Below the pieces are notes generated by a model. It did no database searches. It saw only the letters and a program-made list of their open reading frames with translations, and was not told the origin of the DNA. Position numbers and translations under genes: made by a program. A DNA stretch of 37,016 nucleotides from Bryobacteraceae bacterium (GTDB lineage Bacteria; Acidobacteriota; Terriglobia; Bryobacterales; Bryobacteraceae): contig JAICJH010000065.1 in the NCBI GenBank assembly GCA_025928545.1, forward strand, positions 1 to 37,016, written 5' to 3'. Positions 24,510 to 32,302 of the stretch are shown here, in pieces. Each line of letters opens with the position of its first letter. The first letter of the stretch is position 1.

Positions 24510-26011
24510 TATTCCTCCAGCCAGTCGAAGGTCCGTGTAACGGCCTTTTTCCAGAATCCGTACATTTTTTCTCGCTGCGCCGCTTCCATTTGGGGCTCCC
24601 AGGTGCGGTCCACCGACCATTGGGCGCGCAGGTCGTCGGTATTGGCGTAGAAGCCGGTAGCGAGTCCCGCGGCATAAGCCGCGCCGAGCGCGGTGGTTTC
24701 CTTCACGGCAGGACGAACAACGCCGCGCCCCAGAATATCAGCTTGAAACTGCATCAGCAGCTCGTTTTCGACCATGCCGCCGTCGGTTCGCAACACGGTC
24801 AGGGGCACGCCCGAATCCTTTTCCATGGCATCCACCACTTCGCGTGTCTGGAAGGCAGCAGCTTCGAGCACAGCGCGCGCAATGTGGCTCTTGTTGGAAT
24901 ACCGGGTGAGTCCCGCGATCACGCCGCGCGCATTGTGTTTCCAGTACGGCGCGTACAGACCGGAAAACGCGGGAACGAAGTAGACTCCTCCGTTGTCAGT
25001 TACCTGGGCAGCGAGCGTCTCGATTTCAGAGCTTTTCGAGATCAGACCAAGATTGTCGCGAAGCCACTGCACCAGCGCGCCAGTGATTGCGACGCTGCCT
25101 TCGAGTGCGTAGTGGGCGGGTTGTCCTTGCAACTGGAAAGCGACCGTTGTCAGCAAGCCGTGCCGCGAATGAACAATTTCCGTTCCGGTATTCATCAGCA
25201 GGAAGCAACCGGTGCCGTAGGTGTTCTTCGCTTCACCTGGGCTGAAGCAGGTCTGGCCCACCAAAGCCGCCTGTTGATCGCCCAGAATGCCCGCTACCGG
25301 CACGCCGCGAATGGCAGCGAGATTCGCATTGCCATAGACTTCGCTGCTCGAACGGATCTGCGGAAGAACAGCCCGCGGGATACCGAATGCAGCTAGTAAC
25401 GAATCGTCCCAGTCGAGGGTTTTCAGGTCCATCAATTGGGTGCGGCTGGCATTGGTGCAATCCGTGAGATGCAGGCCGGTCAGGTGCCAGAGCAGAAAAG
25501 TGTCCACCGTGCCGAAGAGAAGGTCGCCCGCTTCAGCTTGCTTGCGCGCGCCGGGAATGGTCTCCAGGATCCAGCGTACTTTGAGAGCGCTGAAGTAGGT
25601 TGCCAGCGGAAGACCTGTCTTCGCGCGGAATCGGTCGGGTCCGCCGTCGCGGGAATATTCCGCGATGTAGTCGGCGACACGCGTATCCTGCCAGACCAGG
25701 GCGTTGGCGACGGGCTTGCCGGTGGTTCGATTCCACAGCAGAGTCGTCTCGCGCTGGTTGGTAATGCCGATAGCCGCCAGATCGGCGGGGCGCAGACTTC
25801 GCTGTGCCATCGCTTCCGCAATGACTTCCTGCGTCCGCTGCCAGATCTCTTCCGGATTGTGTTCCACCCAGCCCGCCTGCGGGAAGATCTGCTCGTGTTC
25901 TTTTTGCGCGCTGGCAACGATGCGGCCCGCGCGATCAAAGATTAAAAAGCGCGTGCTGGTCGTTCCCTGGTCTATTGCTCCGATGAATTCCGCTTTGCTG
26001 GGATCTGGCAT
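24509..26011 (-). CDS. glpK: Glycerol kinase
   Basis: A 500-residue FGGY-family kinase that phosphorylates glycerol to sn-glycerol 3-phosphate. GAIDQGTTSTRFLIFD is the first phosphate-binding motif. GWVEHNPEEIW, NQRETTLLW, AGILGDQQAALVGQ, NTYGTGCFLLMNTG and VLRTDGGMVENELLMQFQAD are all standard, and the length equals that of other GlpK proteins. It is the first gene of a two-gene operon with glpF. It is divergent from the YVTN gene at 26093 over an 81-base gap. No glpD (glycerol-3-phosphate dehydrogenase) is in the window. Confidence 0.97.
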   Translation of the reverse strand: MPDPSKAEFIGAIDQGTTSTRFLIFDRAGRIVASAQKEHEQIFPQAGWVEHNPEEIWQRTQEVIAEAMAQRSLRPADLAAIGITNQRETTLLWNRTTGKPVANALVWQDTRVADYIAEYSRDGGPDRFRAKTGLPLATYFSALKVRWILETIPGARKQAEAGDLLFGTVDTFLLWHLTGLHLTDCTNASRTQLMDLKTLDWDDSLLAAFGIPRAVLPQIRSSSEVYGNANLAAIRGVPVAGILGDQQAALVGQTCFSPGEAKNTYGTGCFLLMNTGTEIVHSRHGLLTTVAFQLQGQPAHYALEGSVAITGALVQWLRDNLGLISKSSEIETLAAQVTDNGGVYFVPAFSGLYAPYWKHNARGVIAGLTRYSNKSHIARAVLEAAAFQTREVVDAMEKDSGVPLTVLRTDGGMVENELLMQFQADILGRGVVRPAVKETTALGAAYAAGLATGFYANTDDLRAQWSVDRTWEPQMEAAQREKMYGFWKKAVTRTFDWLEE

Positions 26012-26092
26012 TGGGTCCGTTTTTTCGGATTCTCCAGTCTATCCCTGGCCTGGCCGTAGTATCATGACCATGGTTTTTGGGGAGGGTCACCG

Positions 26093-27220
26093 ATGAAGGT
26101 AACGAATTCGATTGCAGGTTTCCTGGGAGTTGCGCTGGCAGTTTCTCTGGCGCAACAGGCGCCCCGTTCGGCCGCGCGGCCTGCGGCGGCAGGGGAGCAT
26201 CACTACCTTTACGTCGCAAGTCCGGGTACTCGAAATTATGTGGAATACGGCGGCGTAGGGATTCTCGTTTTCGATATCGATCAAAATTACAAATTCGTCA
26301 AGCGCATCCCGACCTGGAAAGTGCCGGAGGGCAAGGAACCGGAGAACGTCAAAGGGATCGCTGCGAGTGCGAAGACGGGTCGCGTTTACGTCACGTCGCT
26401 GAATCGCATGATCGCGATCGACGTTGTTTCCGGCAAGACGATATGGGACAAGACCTACGAAGGCGGCTGCGATCGCATGGCCATTTCGCCCGATGGCAAA
26501 CTTCTCTACGTTCCCCAACTGGAAGGCCCGCAATGGCACGTTGTGGATGCAATGACCGGCGCCGTTATCGCGACGATTGAAACGAAGTCCGGCTCGCACA
26601 ATACCATTTACGCCGCAGACGGTCAGCACGTTTATCTCGCGGGACTGAAGTCGAACATGCTTTCTATTGCCGACACGAAAACCCACACTGTTACGGCGAC
26701 GGTCGGACCTTTCGCGGATTTCATTCGCCCCTTTACAGTGAACGGCGCTGAGTCACTCGTGTATGTAAATACGAACAAGTTGCTTGGCTTCGAAATCGGC
26801 GATCTCAAGACGGGCAAAATGCTTTATCACGTGGAAGTGCAGGGGTTCGAAAAGGGCGATGTCAAACGCCATGGCTGTCCGGCCCATGGCATTGCTCTCA
26901 CCCACGATGAAAAGGAACTCTGGCTCGCTGACTGCCACAACAGCGCGATTCATGTCTTCGACAACACCGTCATGCCGCCGAAGCAGACCACCGATCTCAA
27001 GATGCGGGATTGCGTCGGCTGGCTCAGCACCAGTCTCGATGGCCGCTTTGTCTATTCCTCAACCGGCGAAGTGGTCGATATCGCGACCAAGAAAATTGTT
27101 GCCACGCTGACCGATGAAACCGGCCGTCAGGTGCAAAGCGAAAAGCTGCTGGATGTCGTTATTGCGAACGGCAAGGTAGTTCGTGTGGGCAATCAGTTCG
27201 GCGTCGGCATGAAAAAGTAG
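26093..27220 (+). CDS. Secreted YVTN-type beta-propeller protein
   Basis: A 375-residue protein with a signal peptide (residues 1-20) and seven-bladed-propeller repeats: HYLYVASPGT, GRVYVTSLNRMIAIDVVSGKTIWD, AISPDGKLLYVPQLEG, HVYLAGLKSNMLSIADTKTHTV and WLSTSLDGRFVYSSTGEVVDIATKK. The YV-S and D-x-x-T/S-G elements are of the YVTN/quinohemoprotein-amine-dehydrogenase-like type. No catalytic group is evident. GGGAGGG stands seven bases before the ATG. The next gene, a monoheme cytochrome, begins three bases after the stop, so the two are likely made together and may work in one periplasmic redox module. Confidence 0.82.
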   Translation: MKVTNSIAGFLGVALAVSLAQQAPRSAARPAAAGEHHYLYVASPGTRNYVEYGGVGILVFDIDQNYKFVKRIPTWKVPEGKEPENVKGIAASAKTGRVYVTSLNRMIAIDVVSGKTIWDKTYEGGCDRMAISPDGKLLYVPQLEGPQWHVVDAMTGAVIATIETKSGSHNTIYAADGQHVYLAGLKSNMLSIADTKTHTVTATVGPFADFIRPFTVNGAESLVYVNTNKLLGFEIGDLKTGKMLYHVEVQGFEKGDVKRHGCPAHGIALTHDEKELWLADCHNSAIHVFDNTVMPPKQTTDLKMRDCVGWLSTSLDGRFVYSSTGEVVDIATKKIVATLTDETGRQVQSEKLLDVVIANGKVVRVGNQFGVGMKK

Positions 27221-27223
27221 GCA

Positions 27224-27568
27224 ATGCTTCCGCTGGTCCTGCTCTTTCTCGGGGCGAAGGCTGACGACGGGCGTTTTTTCGATCAGCGCGTGGCGCCGAT
27301 TATTGAAACACACTGCCTCGGCTGCCATAACGAAGAGCTGAAGAACGGCAACATTTCTTTTCTCGACAGGGAGAGTTTGCTGCGTGGCGGCGCGCATGGG
27401 CCGGCAATTGTTCCAGGCAAGCCCGCAGGCAGTCTGCTGATGATTGCGTTGCGCCACGGGGGTGAATTGCAGATGCCCCCGGGGCCGAAACTATCATCGA
27501 AAGAAATCACCGTCTTCAGGAAGTGGATTCAGAGCGGCGCTGTCTGGGGCGCCAGGCTAAGAAAATAA
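27224..27568 (+). CDS. Small monoheme c-type cytochrome (planctomycete-cytochrome-like)
   Basis: A 114-residue protein: a short signal peptide (MLPLVLLFLGAKA) then VAPIIETHCLGCHNEELKNG with one heme-binding C31-x-x-C34-H35, and LRGGAHGPAIVPGKPAGSLL and ELQMPPGPKLSSKEITVFRKWIQSGA, which match the PSCyt1 pattern of planctomycete and acidobacterial cytochromes (M in QMPP is the likely sixth ligand). In larger relatives this domain leads DUF1553/DUF1549 proteins; here it is alone. It ends one base before the end of the convergent MFS gene. Confidence 0.88.
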   Translation: MLPLVLLFLGAKADDGRFFDQRVAPIIETHCLGCHNEELKNGNISFLDRESLLRGGAHGPAIVPGKPAGSLLMIALRHGGELQMPPGPKLSSKEITVFRKWIQSGAVWGARLRK

Positions 27569-28837
27569 TCAGGAGTCCGCCGGCAAAGCCGCTTCGTTGC
27601 GTTGATGATGCCAGTGGTGTCCGGCGAAAGTTGCCACCAGCAGCAGGATGATGCCGAACGCTCCGTTGGCAAGCGCATCGGTACCCATCAACCCGCGAGC
27701 CCCCCAGTGCTTGTATCCCACGCCATCGAGCCAGGTCATGTAGGCAATGGACGCATTTCCAGACGCATTCAACGCGGAATAAGCGAACGCCGCCGCATGC
27801 TGGCGCTTGCCGACCACGTCCAGCAGGAACGCCGTGTAGACGGCGTAGGCGAAACCGGCCGCCAGGGAGTAACCGGCGTAACCGGCGCCGTAGGTCAACG
27901 GCGTCGCCGGGCCGAGAGCCAGCCAGAGAGCGAAGACAGCCGTCAGCCCGCCTGCGAGAGCGTAGGCGACCATCCGGCTCATTTTATCCGCGACCACGCC
28001 GCCGATATAACATCCGAGGGCCGAAAGAAGTCCACCGGCAACTCCCGTGACCAGAGCAACTTCGTTGCCCGACGCATGATAATCCCGAGCGACGCCGGAA
28101 ATCAGATTCGTGACTGCCGCCGTGCCGACCGGCGAAAGGAAGAACAGCAACCCGAGCCAGGTTCGGCGCGAACGAAGCAGATCGCGAAGATCGTGGAACA
28201 TACCCGCCAGTTGCGGGCCGATAGCTCTGATTACGGGCCGGGCTTCATCGATCGCAAAAGCCGCGAGAGACGGCAGCACCATCGCGGCCAGGATCGCGAA
28301 CGCAACCGTCGGAACCGCGGCATGGTCCGCCAGCCAGATGACAAGGCCGCCGGCGATAGCGCCGCCGCTCACATTGCCGGCCTGGTACCAACCGGACGCG
28401 CGGCCTCGCATCGATTCCGGCATCGCAGTGAGCAGCGCGCCGCAGGCAGAACTGAGAAGGCCGCTGAAAGCGTTAGAAAGGAAAAGCAATACCGTCAGAA
28501 GCCCGACCGAGCCGTGAATACCGAAGATCGCGGCCGCGGCTGTAGCGCCACTGGCTACGGAGGAAACGATAATCCACGATCGCCTCCGCAATCCGGTATC
28601 GGCCAGCGGCGACCACAGAAATGCCCATATCGCGGGCAGAATTGCCACGGCGCTGATTTTCGCAATCTGATCCACCGGCATGCCAACCTTTCGCAGGAGG
28701 TAAGGCATCAGAAGGGCCGTCACAGAAGTCGTGAAACCGTAGGGAAGCACCAATATGCCGAATAGCCACGGCGGGTTGTGTTTGGATGGTTCCGTTTGCG
28801 GAGTCAGAATAGCCGAGTGTACAACGGTGCCACTCAT
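27569..28837 (-). CDS. MFS transporter (AmpG/PAT-like)
   Basis: A 422-residue permease with about twelve helices. WLFGILVLPYGFTTSVTALLMPYLLRKVGM and AISAVAILPAIWAFLWSPLADTGLRRR resemble the first two helices of AmpG and peptide/acetyl-CoA transporter relatives; the DxGxRRR loop is motif A-like. The substrate is unknown. Co-transcription with a nucleoside hydrolase suggests a nucleoside or purine-type compound, by inference only. The start ATG 28837 overlaps the nucleoside hydrolase stop as ATGA; the frame's extension to 29041 runs inside that gene and is not real. Confidence 0.82.
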   Translation of the reverse strand: MSGTVVHSAILTPQTEPSKHNPPWLFGILVLPYGFTTSVTALLMPYLLRKVGMPVDQIAKISAVAILPAIWAFLWSPLADTGLRRRSWIIVSSVASGATAAAAIFGIHGSVGLLTVLLFLSNAFSGLLSSACGALLTAMPESMRGRASGWYQAGNVSGGAIAGGLVIWLADHAAVPTVAFAILAAMVLPSLAAFAIDEARPVIRAIGPQLAGMFHDLRDLLRSRRTWLGLLFFLSPVGTAAVTNLISGVARDYHASGNEVALVTGVAGGLLSALGCYIGGVVADKMSRMVAYALAGGLTAVFALWLALGPATPLTYGAGYAGYSLAAGFAYAVYTAFLLDVVGKRQHAAAFAYSALNASGNASIAYMTWLDGVGYKHWGARGLMGTDALANGAFGIILLLVATFAGHHWHHQRNEAALPADS

Positions 28838-29754
28838 CGTTTGTGGGGCGGTTCGCTCGAAAGAAGTTCGAAAACGGAGAGGATTTCCGCGCGGCGGGCC
28901 GGGTCGATTTGCAGGTATTGTCTGTTGCCGGGGCCGAAGTTGAAGTGCGTCACGCCGTCTGGTTCCACAGCGACTGAGCCGTTTACGGAGTGGCCGAAGT
29001 AGCCAGGCCGCACCGCTTCGAGCACCGCGGTTAAATCCCATGTGGGCCGGTCGTATGGCATTTTCTTGTAGGCACGGTAAGACTCAGCCACCGGATGCGG
29101 ATTTGCATACGAGAAATCGTGTTCGATGTTCGCGGCAGGGAAAAGCAGATCGCGTCCGATTTCGAAACCGCTGAAGACGATGGGCGTTGGCCAGCGTTCG
29201 AAGACCGCCTTTGCGGATGGTGCATCGATTCGTACGTTGTATTCAGCGGCGCCATCGGCAAAGTTGCCGGCCATTGCAACCACGAGCGCTACCTTCTCGC
29301 GCACGAGCGCCATATCCTCCGGCGCCTCCATCAGTGCCGCGAGATTTGTGCTGAAGCCGGTTTGAACGAGGATCACTTTAGCGGTTGAGTTTCGCAGTAA
29401 ACGGCGCAGGAGTCCGGGTGCCGGCTCCGCGGCGTCGCTCGCGGCGTAGTGCATGGTCCGCAGAACTTGCGCCATGTAACCGTCACCGTCGCCACCCTTC
29501 AGGTCTTTGATTGCGACACCTACCGGAAGATTGCCATGCCCGTAGAAGTCATCGATCATTCTTATGTACGGCATCGCGGCGGGATTCGCGTTCGTCAGCG
29601 TGACGCCGATCAGTTCGCATTCGCCGCGATCCGTCAGCGCATGAAGGATCGCGAGGGCGAGCGCATCGTCCACGTCGTTTCCCATGTCGGTGTCGAAAAT
29701 AACGGGAGGGGCCGCGAAGCAGAGGTTCGCGATCAGGCAAAGCAGAATCGGCAG
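28834..29754 (-). CDS. Secreted inosine/uridine-preferring nucleoside hydrolase with a non-canonical start
   Basis: The family calcium site VIFDTDMGNDVDDALA is intact, followed by ELIGVTLTNANP, LVQTGFSTNLAAL, VVAMAGNF and SGFEIGRDL. By family it cleaves the N-glycosidic bond of ribonucleosides. The first ATG (29685) falls inside the DTDMGND motif and would remove the first strand and an essential Asp. Reading upstream in frame gives LPILLCLIANLCFAAPPVIFD, a convincing signal peptide, but no ATG, GTG or TTG occurs before the in-frame stop. CTG 29754 (or ATT 29748) is my best guess for the start, giving about 306 residues. It overlaps the end of the dioxygenase gene by 22 bases, so it may depend on coupled re-initiation. 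Confidence 0.8.
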   Translation of the reverse strand: MPILLCLIANLCFAAPPVIFDTDMGNDVDDALALAILHALTDRGECELIGVTLTNANPAAMPYIRMIDDFYGHGNLPVGVAIKDLKGGDGDGYMAQVLRTMHYAASDAAEPAPGLLRRLLRNSTAKVILVQTGFSTNLAALMEAPEDMALVREKVALVVAMAGNFADGAAEYNVRIDAPSAKAVFERWPTPIVFSGFEIGRDLLFPAANIEHDFSYANPHPVAESYRAYKKMPYDRPTWDLTAVLEAVRPGYFGHSVNGSVAVEPDGVTHFNFGPGNRQYLQIDPARRAEILSVFELLSSEPPHKR

Positions 29755-30539
29755 CCGTTCGTTCCAATTTCGACGCTCAGCATCGAGATCGATCCTCCGT
29801 CGACTCCGGAAGCCGGAAAGGTCACAGCATCATCCTTCTGCCTTGCGCCCATTACGTAGAGCAGCGGAAGATAGTGGTCCGGCGTTGGAATGGAAAGCAT
29901 TGCATCCGGCCCGAGTTGTTCGTAATCGATGAGCGGCTTGTTGTCTCCCGCCAGAAGCAAATCTTTCGAATCGTTCTCGAACCGGACGGCCCAGTCGTAA
30001 GGATCGGGCTTATGCGCGCCCCAGGCATAGGCGTGCAGGTTATGCACAAGATTGCCGCTGCCGACGATCAATACGCCCTCACTGCGGAGCGGAGCGAGTT
30101 TCCTTCCGATTTCAAAATGAAAAGCGGCAGGTTTGGTTTCGTCGATGCTCAACTGCACGATGGGAATCTCGGCGTTCGGATAGACATGCGCGAGCACCGA
30201 CCATGTTCCGTGATCGAGACCCCACGAAGCGTCGAGCATGACCGGAGTTGGCGCCAGCATGGCCTGAACACGGCGCGCGAGATCGGGATCGCCTGGCGCC
30301 GGATAGCGCACTTGGTACAGTTCGCGGGGAAAGCCTCCAAAATCGTGTATTGTGCGCGGAGCCGTCCCGATCGTAACTCCGGTGCCCGGTACATACCAGT
30401 GGGCTGAAATCGCCAGAATAGCTTTCGGTTTCGCGACGCGGGTGCCGATTTCCCGCCATGCCGCGGTATACGGATTGCGAGCCAGCGCGTTCATCGGATT
30501 ACCGTGGCCGAAGAAAATGGCCGGCAGTATCTCGCTCAT
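29733..30539 (-). CDS. Extradiol dioxygenase (4,5-DOPA dioxygenase/LigB-like)
   Basis: A 268-residue class III extradiol ring-cleaving dioxygenase. Metal-binding and catalytic histidines sit in FFGHGNPMNAL, ISAHWYVPG, GSGNLVHNLHAY and TPDHYLPLLYVMGA, the order seen in YgiD/DODA proteins, and ASWGLDHGTWSVL is also typical. Family members open catechol rings such as L-DOPA; the substrate here is unknown. ATG 30539 gives the normal N-terminus (the frame opens at 30623). It is the first gene of a three-gene overlapping operon with a nucleoside hydrolase and an MFS transporter, and its last residues (beyond SISMLSVEIG) run past the usual family end. Divergent from the first ZAS-TonB gene. Confidence 0.9.
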   Translation of the reverse strand: MSEILPAIFFGHGNPMNALARNPYTAAWREIGTRVAKPKAILAISAHWYVPGTGVTIGTAPRTIHDFGGFPRELYQVRYPAPGDPDLARRVQAMLAPTPVMLDASWGLDHGTWSVLAHVYPNAEIPIVQLSIDETKPAAFHFEIGRKLAPLRSEGVLIVGSGNLVHNLHAYAWGAHKPDPYDWAVRFENDSKDLLLAGDNKPLIDYEQLGPDAMLSIPTPDHYLPLLYVMGARQKDDAVTFPASGVDGGSISMLSVEIGTNGCRFCFA

Positions 30540-30572
30540 TGGCACCCCCGCATGCCGATGATATCGCGAGTT

Positions 30573-30597
30573 AGAATTCGCCTCCGCAGGACGTTTA
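30573..30597 (+). promoter_or_regulatory. Promoter-like motif upstream of the first ZAS-TonB gene
   Basis: AGAATT, 13 bases, CGTTTA. A near copy (GGAATT, 12 bases, CGTTTA) lies before the sigma factor gene, and both end 30-33 bases before a start codon. The boxes recall ECF-type -35 (GGAAT) and -10 (CGTT) elements, but the spacing is several bases shorter than usual. Sharing is the main evidence. Confidence 0.35.
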
Positions 30598-30627
30598 TAG
30601 AACAGCACTTCTTGTGGAGGCAATACG

Positions 30628-31638
30628 ATGTCCTGTTTAGATGCGGCGATGATGCAGGGTTATCTGGAAGAGCTTGGGCCCCCGCCGATCAACGGCGTGG
30701 TGGAGGGCCACTTGAGCACCTGCCGGCGATGCCGTGACTCATTTGACCATCTCGCGGCGACGAACCGGCGCGTGAATGGATGGCTGGCGAAGCTCGCTCC
30801 GGCCGAGCTGCTCGTTATTGACGCGAAGATTGCTTTGCGCCGCATGGAGCCGGGTTCGCGCCCGATTTTAGGTGGCGAAATCTTTCGGCAGCGCACCAAT
30901 CCGCGTGCGCTCGTTTCGTCGTTTGTGCTTCAGGCCGGTGCGGTTGCCGCACTCATGTTGTTCGGTACGGTTCAGGCTGTGCGGACGCCCGTCTCAGCGA
31001 CCGCGCTCTTTGTGCCACCGCCGCCAATCAGGCAGATTGAGCACAGGTCCCTTCAGCGCGATGGCGGTGGACATGGTTCGCCCTCGCCGCCGCTTCACGA
31101 ACAACTCGTGAAACCCGGGCCAAAAATATTCCACTCGCCGGTTCCTGTGGTCGATCATCCCGCCCTGGTAATGGACGAGTCGCTGATCGCGCCTGGGGAC
31201 GCATGGCCTGCGTCGGCGAGTCCCATTGGAGATCCATTTGGGGCATTCAGAGGCGCTTCAGGCTCTGGTGGTAAAGGAGGTCCGGGTGACGGCGACGGCT
31301 CTGGAACAGGAGACCGCACCGGTCCTGGAGCGGGCGATGGAGATCGCGGAATTTTTGCGGTTGGCAACGGCACCTCACGGCCCGAGGTGATCACGAAAGC
31401 GGATCCGGAATACTCTGAAGAGGCACGAAAAGCAAAATACAGCGGCACGGTCGTGCTTTCCATCGTGGTGAATGCCGACGGTACGGCCGCGGATATCAAA
31501 GTGGTGAGAAGTCTCGGTTTGGGGCTGGACGAAAAAGCCGTGGACGCTGTTCGGCGATGGCGCTTCAGGCCTGGGATGAATAAGGGAGTGCCTGTGAGAG
31601 TCAGGGCACAGATTGAAGTGAACTTTCGGTTGCTTTAG
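30628..31638 (+). CDS. ZAS-type anti-sigma head fused to a TonB C-terminal domain (first copy)
   Basis: A 336-residue predicted inner-membrane protein. The cytoplasmic head has Cys3 and H28-x3-C32-x2-C35 (EGHLSTCRRC), the ligand pattern of zinc-binding anti-sigma (ZAS) domains. A membrane helix lies at about 94-116, then a periplasmic Pro-rich stretch (FVPPPPIRQIE), a Gly/Asp-rich linker (GKGGPGDGDGSGTGDRTG) and a TonB C-terminal domain (ADPEYSEEARKAKYSGTVVL, VVNADGTAADIKVV, AVRRWRFRPG, VNFRLL). TonB domains contact outer-membrane receptors. GGAGG lies eight bases before the ATG. It is a paralogue of the gene at 32302 but lacks about 50 residues between the zinc head and the helix. The function as a membrane regulator or energy transducer is inferred. 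Confidence 0.85.
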   Translation: MSCLDAAMMQGYLEELGPPPINGVVEGHLSTCRRCRDSFDHLAATNRRVNGWLAKLAPAELLVIDAKIALRRMEPGSRPILGGEIFRQRTNPRALVSSFVLQAGAVAALMLFGTVQAVRTPVSATALFVPPPPIRQIEHRSLQRDGGGHGSPSPPLHEQLVKPGPKIFHSPVPVVDHPALVMDESLIAPGDAWPASASPIGDPFGAFRGASGSGGKGGPGDGDGSGTGDRTGPGAGDGDRGIFAVGNGTSRPEVITKADPEYSEEARKAKYSGTVVLSIVVNADGTAADIKVVRSLGLGLDEKAVDAVRRWRFRPGMNKGVPVRVRAQIEVNFRLL

Positions 31639-31672
31639 GGGGCCCGGCAACAGGATTCAGAAGCCGGCGTTA

Positions 31673-31696
31673 GGAATTTCCGTCAGGCGGCGTTTA
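31673..31696 (+). promoter_or_regulatory. Promoter-like motif upstream of the ECF sigma gene
   Basis: GGAATT, 12 bases, CGTTTA; it matches the motif at 30573-30597. It ends 33 bases before ATG 31730, which supports that start for the sigma gene over the ATG at 31697, which would leave no leader. If recognised by the neighbouring sigma factor, the cluster would be autoregulated. Confidence 0.35.
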
Positions 31697-31729
31697 ATGG
31701 GTGTGTGGCAAGATCACGAGGCGGTGCTT

Positions 31730-32302
31730 ATGAGCGCGGGACCCCGATTGACGTCAGGGATGACAACTGAGACTACCGCAGCGCCGACTTCGGACGGCGA
31801 ATTCGAACGGCTATTCCTCGAGCACTATCCTAGGCTCGTGCGAACGCTGCTGCGGCTGGTGGGGAACTCCGGCCAGGCGGAAGAACTGGCGGCCGATGCT
31901 TTCTACCGGCTGCACCAGCATCGAAGCCAAAACAGGGCGGAAGAAAATCTGGCGGGTTGGTTATATCGCACGGCGGTGAATCTGGGCCTTGATGCATTGC
32001 GCGCCAATTCACGCCGTACCCGGCGGGAACAGCAGGCGCAACGGGAAGAGACACGGAACATCGGCACCGCAAATCCTCTTTATGAATTGTTGGCAGAAGA
32101 ACAGAGGGAGCGAGTTCGGAACGTGATTGCACAGCTGAAGCCGATTCAGGGGCAAGTACTTTTGATGGGCAGCAGCGGGTTCACTTGCAAAGAAATAGCC
32201 GCCGTCCTGGGGGTGAAACCGAATTCTCTATACGTGCTGATCTCGCGCGCTAAAGCGCAGTTTGAAAAGGAATATGTGAGTCTTTACGGGAGGGCAGAAT
32301 AA
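31730..32302 (+). CDS. ECF-type RNA polymerase sigma factor
   Basis: A 190-residue protein with sigma region 2 (FERLFLEHYPRLVRTLLRLV, AEELAADAFYRLHQHR, LAGWLYRTAVNLGLDALR) and region 4 (LKPIQGQVLLMGSSGFTCKE, IAAVLGVKPNSLYVLISRAK), the two-domain layout of extracytoplasmic-function sigma factors. An AGG-rich sequence precedes ATG 31730, chosen over 31697. Its stop shares a base with the start of the second ZAS-TonB gene (TAATG), so sigma factor and partner are translated together, as is usual for sigma/anti-sigma pairs. Confidence 0.9.
   Translation: MSAGPRLTSGMTTETTAAPTSDGEFERLFLEHYPRLVRTLLRLVGNSGQAEELAADAFYRLHQHRSQNRAEENLAGWLYRTAVNLGLDALRANSRRTRREQQAQREETRNIGTANPLYELLAEEQRERVRNVIAQLKPIQGQVLLMGSSGFTCKEIAAVLGVKPNSLYVLISRAKAQFEKEYVSLYGRAE

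Noticed and set aside
27602..28765. Long open frame (387 codons) on the plus strand
   Set aside because: Antisense to the MFS gene. The product is rich in Arg, Gln and His, as expected of a shadow frame.
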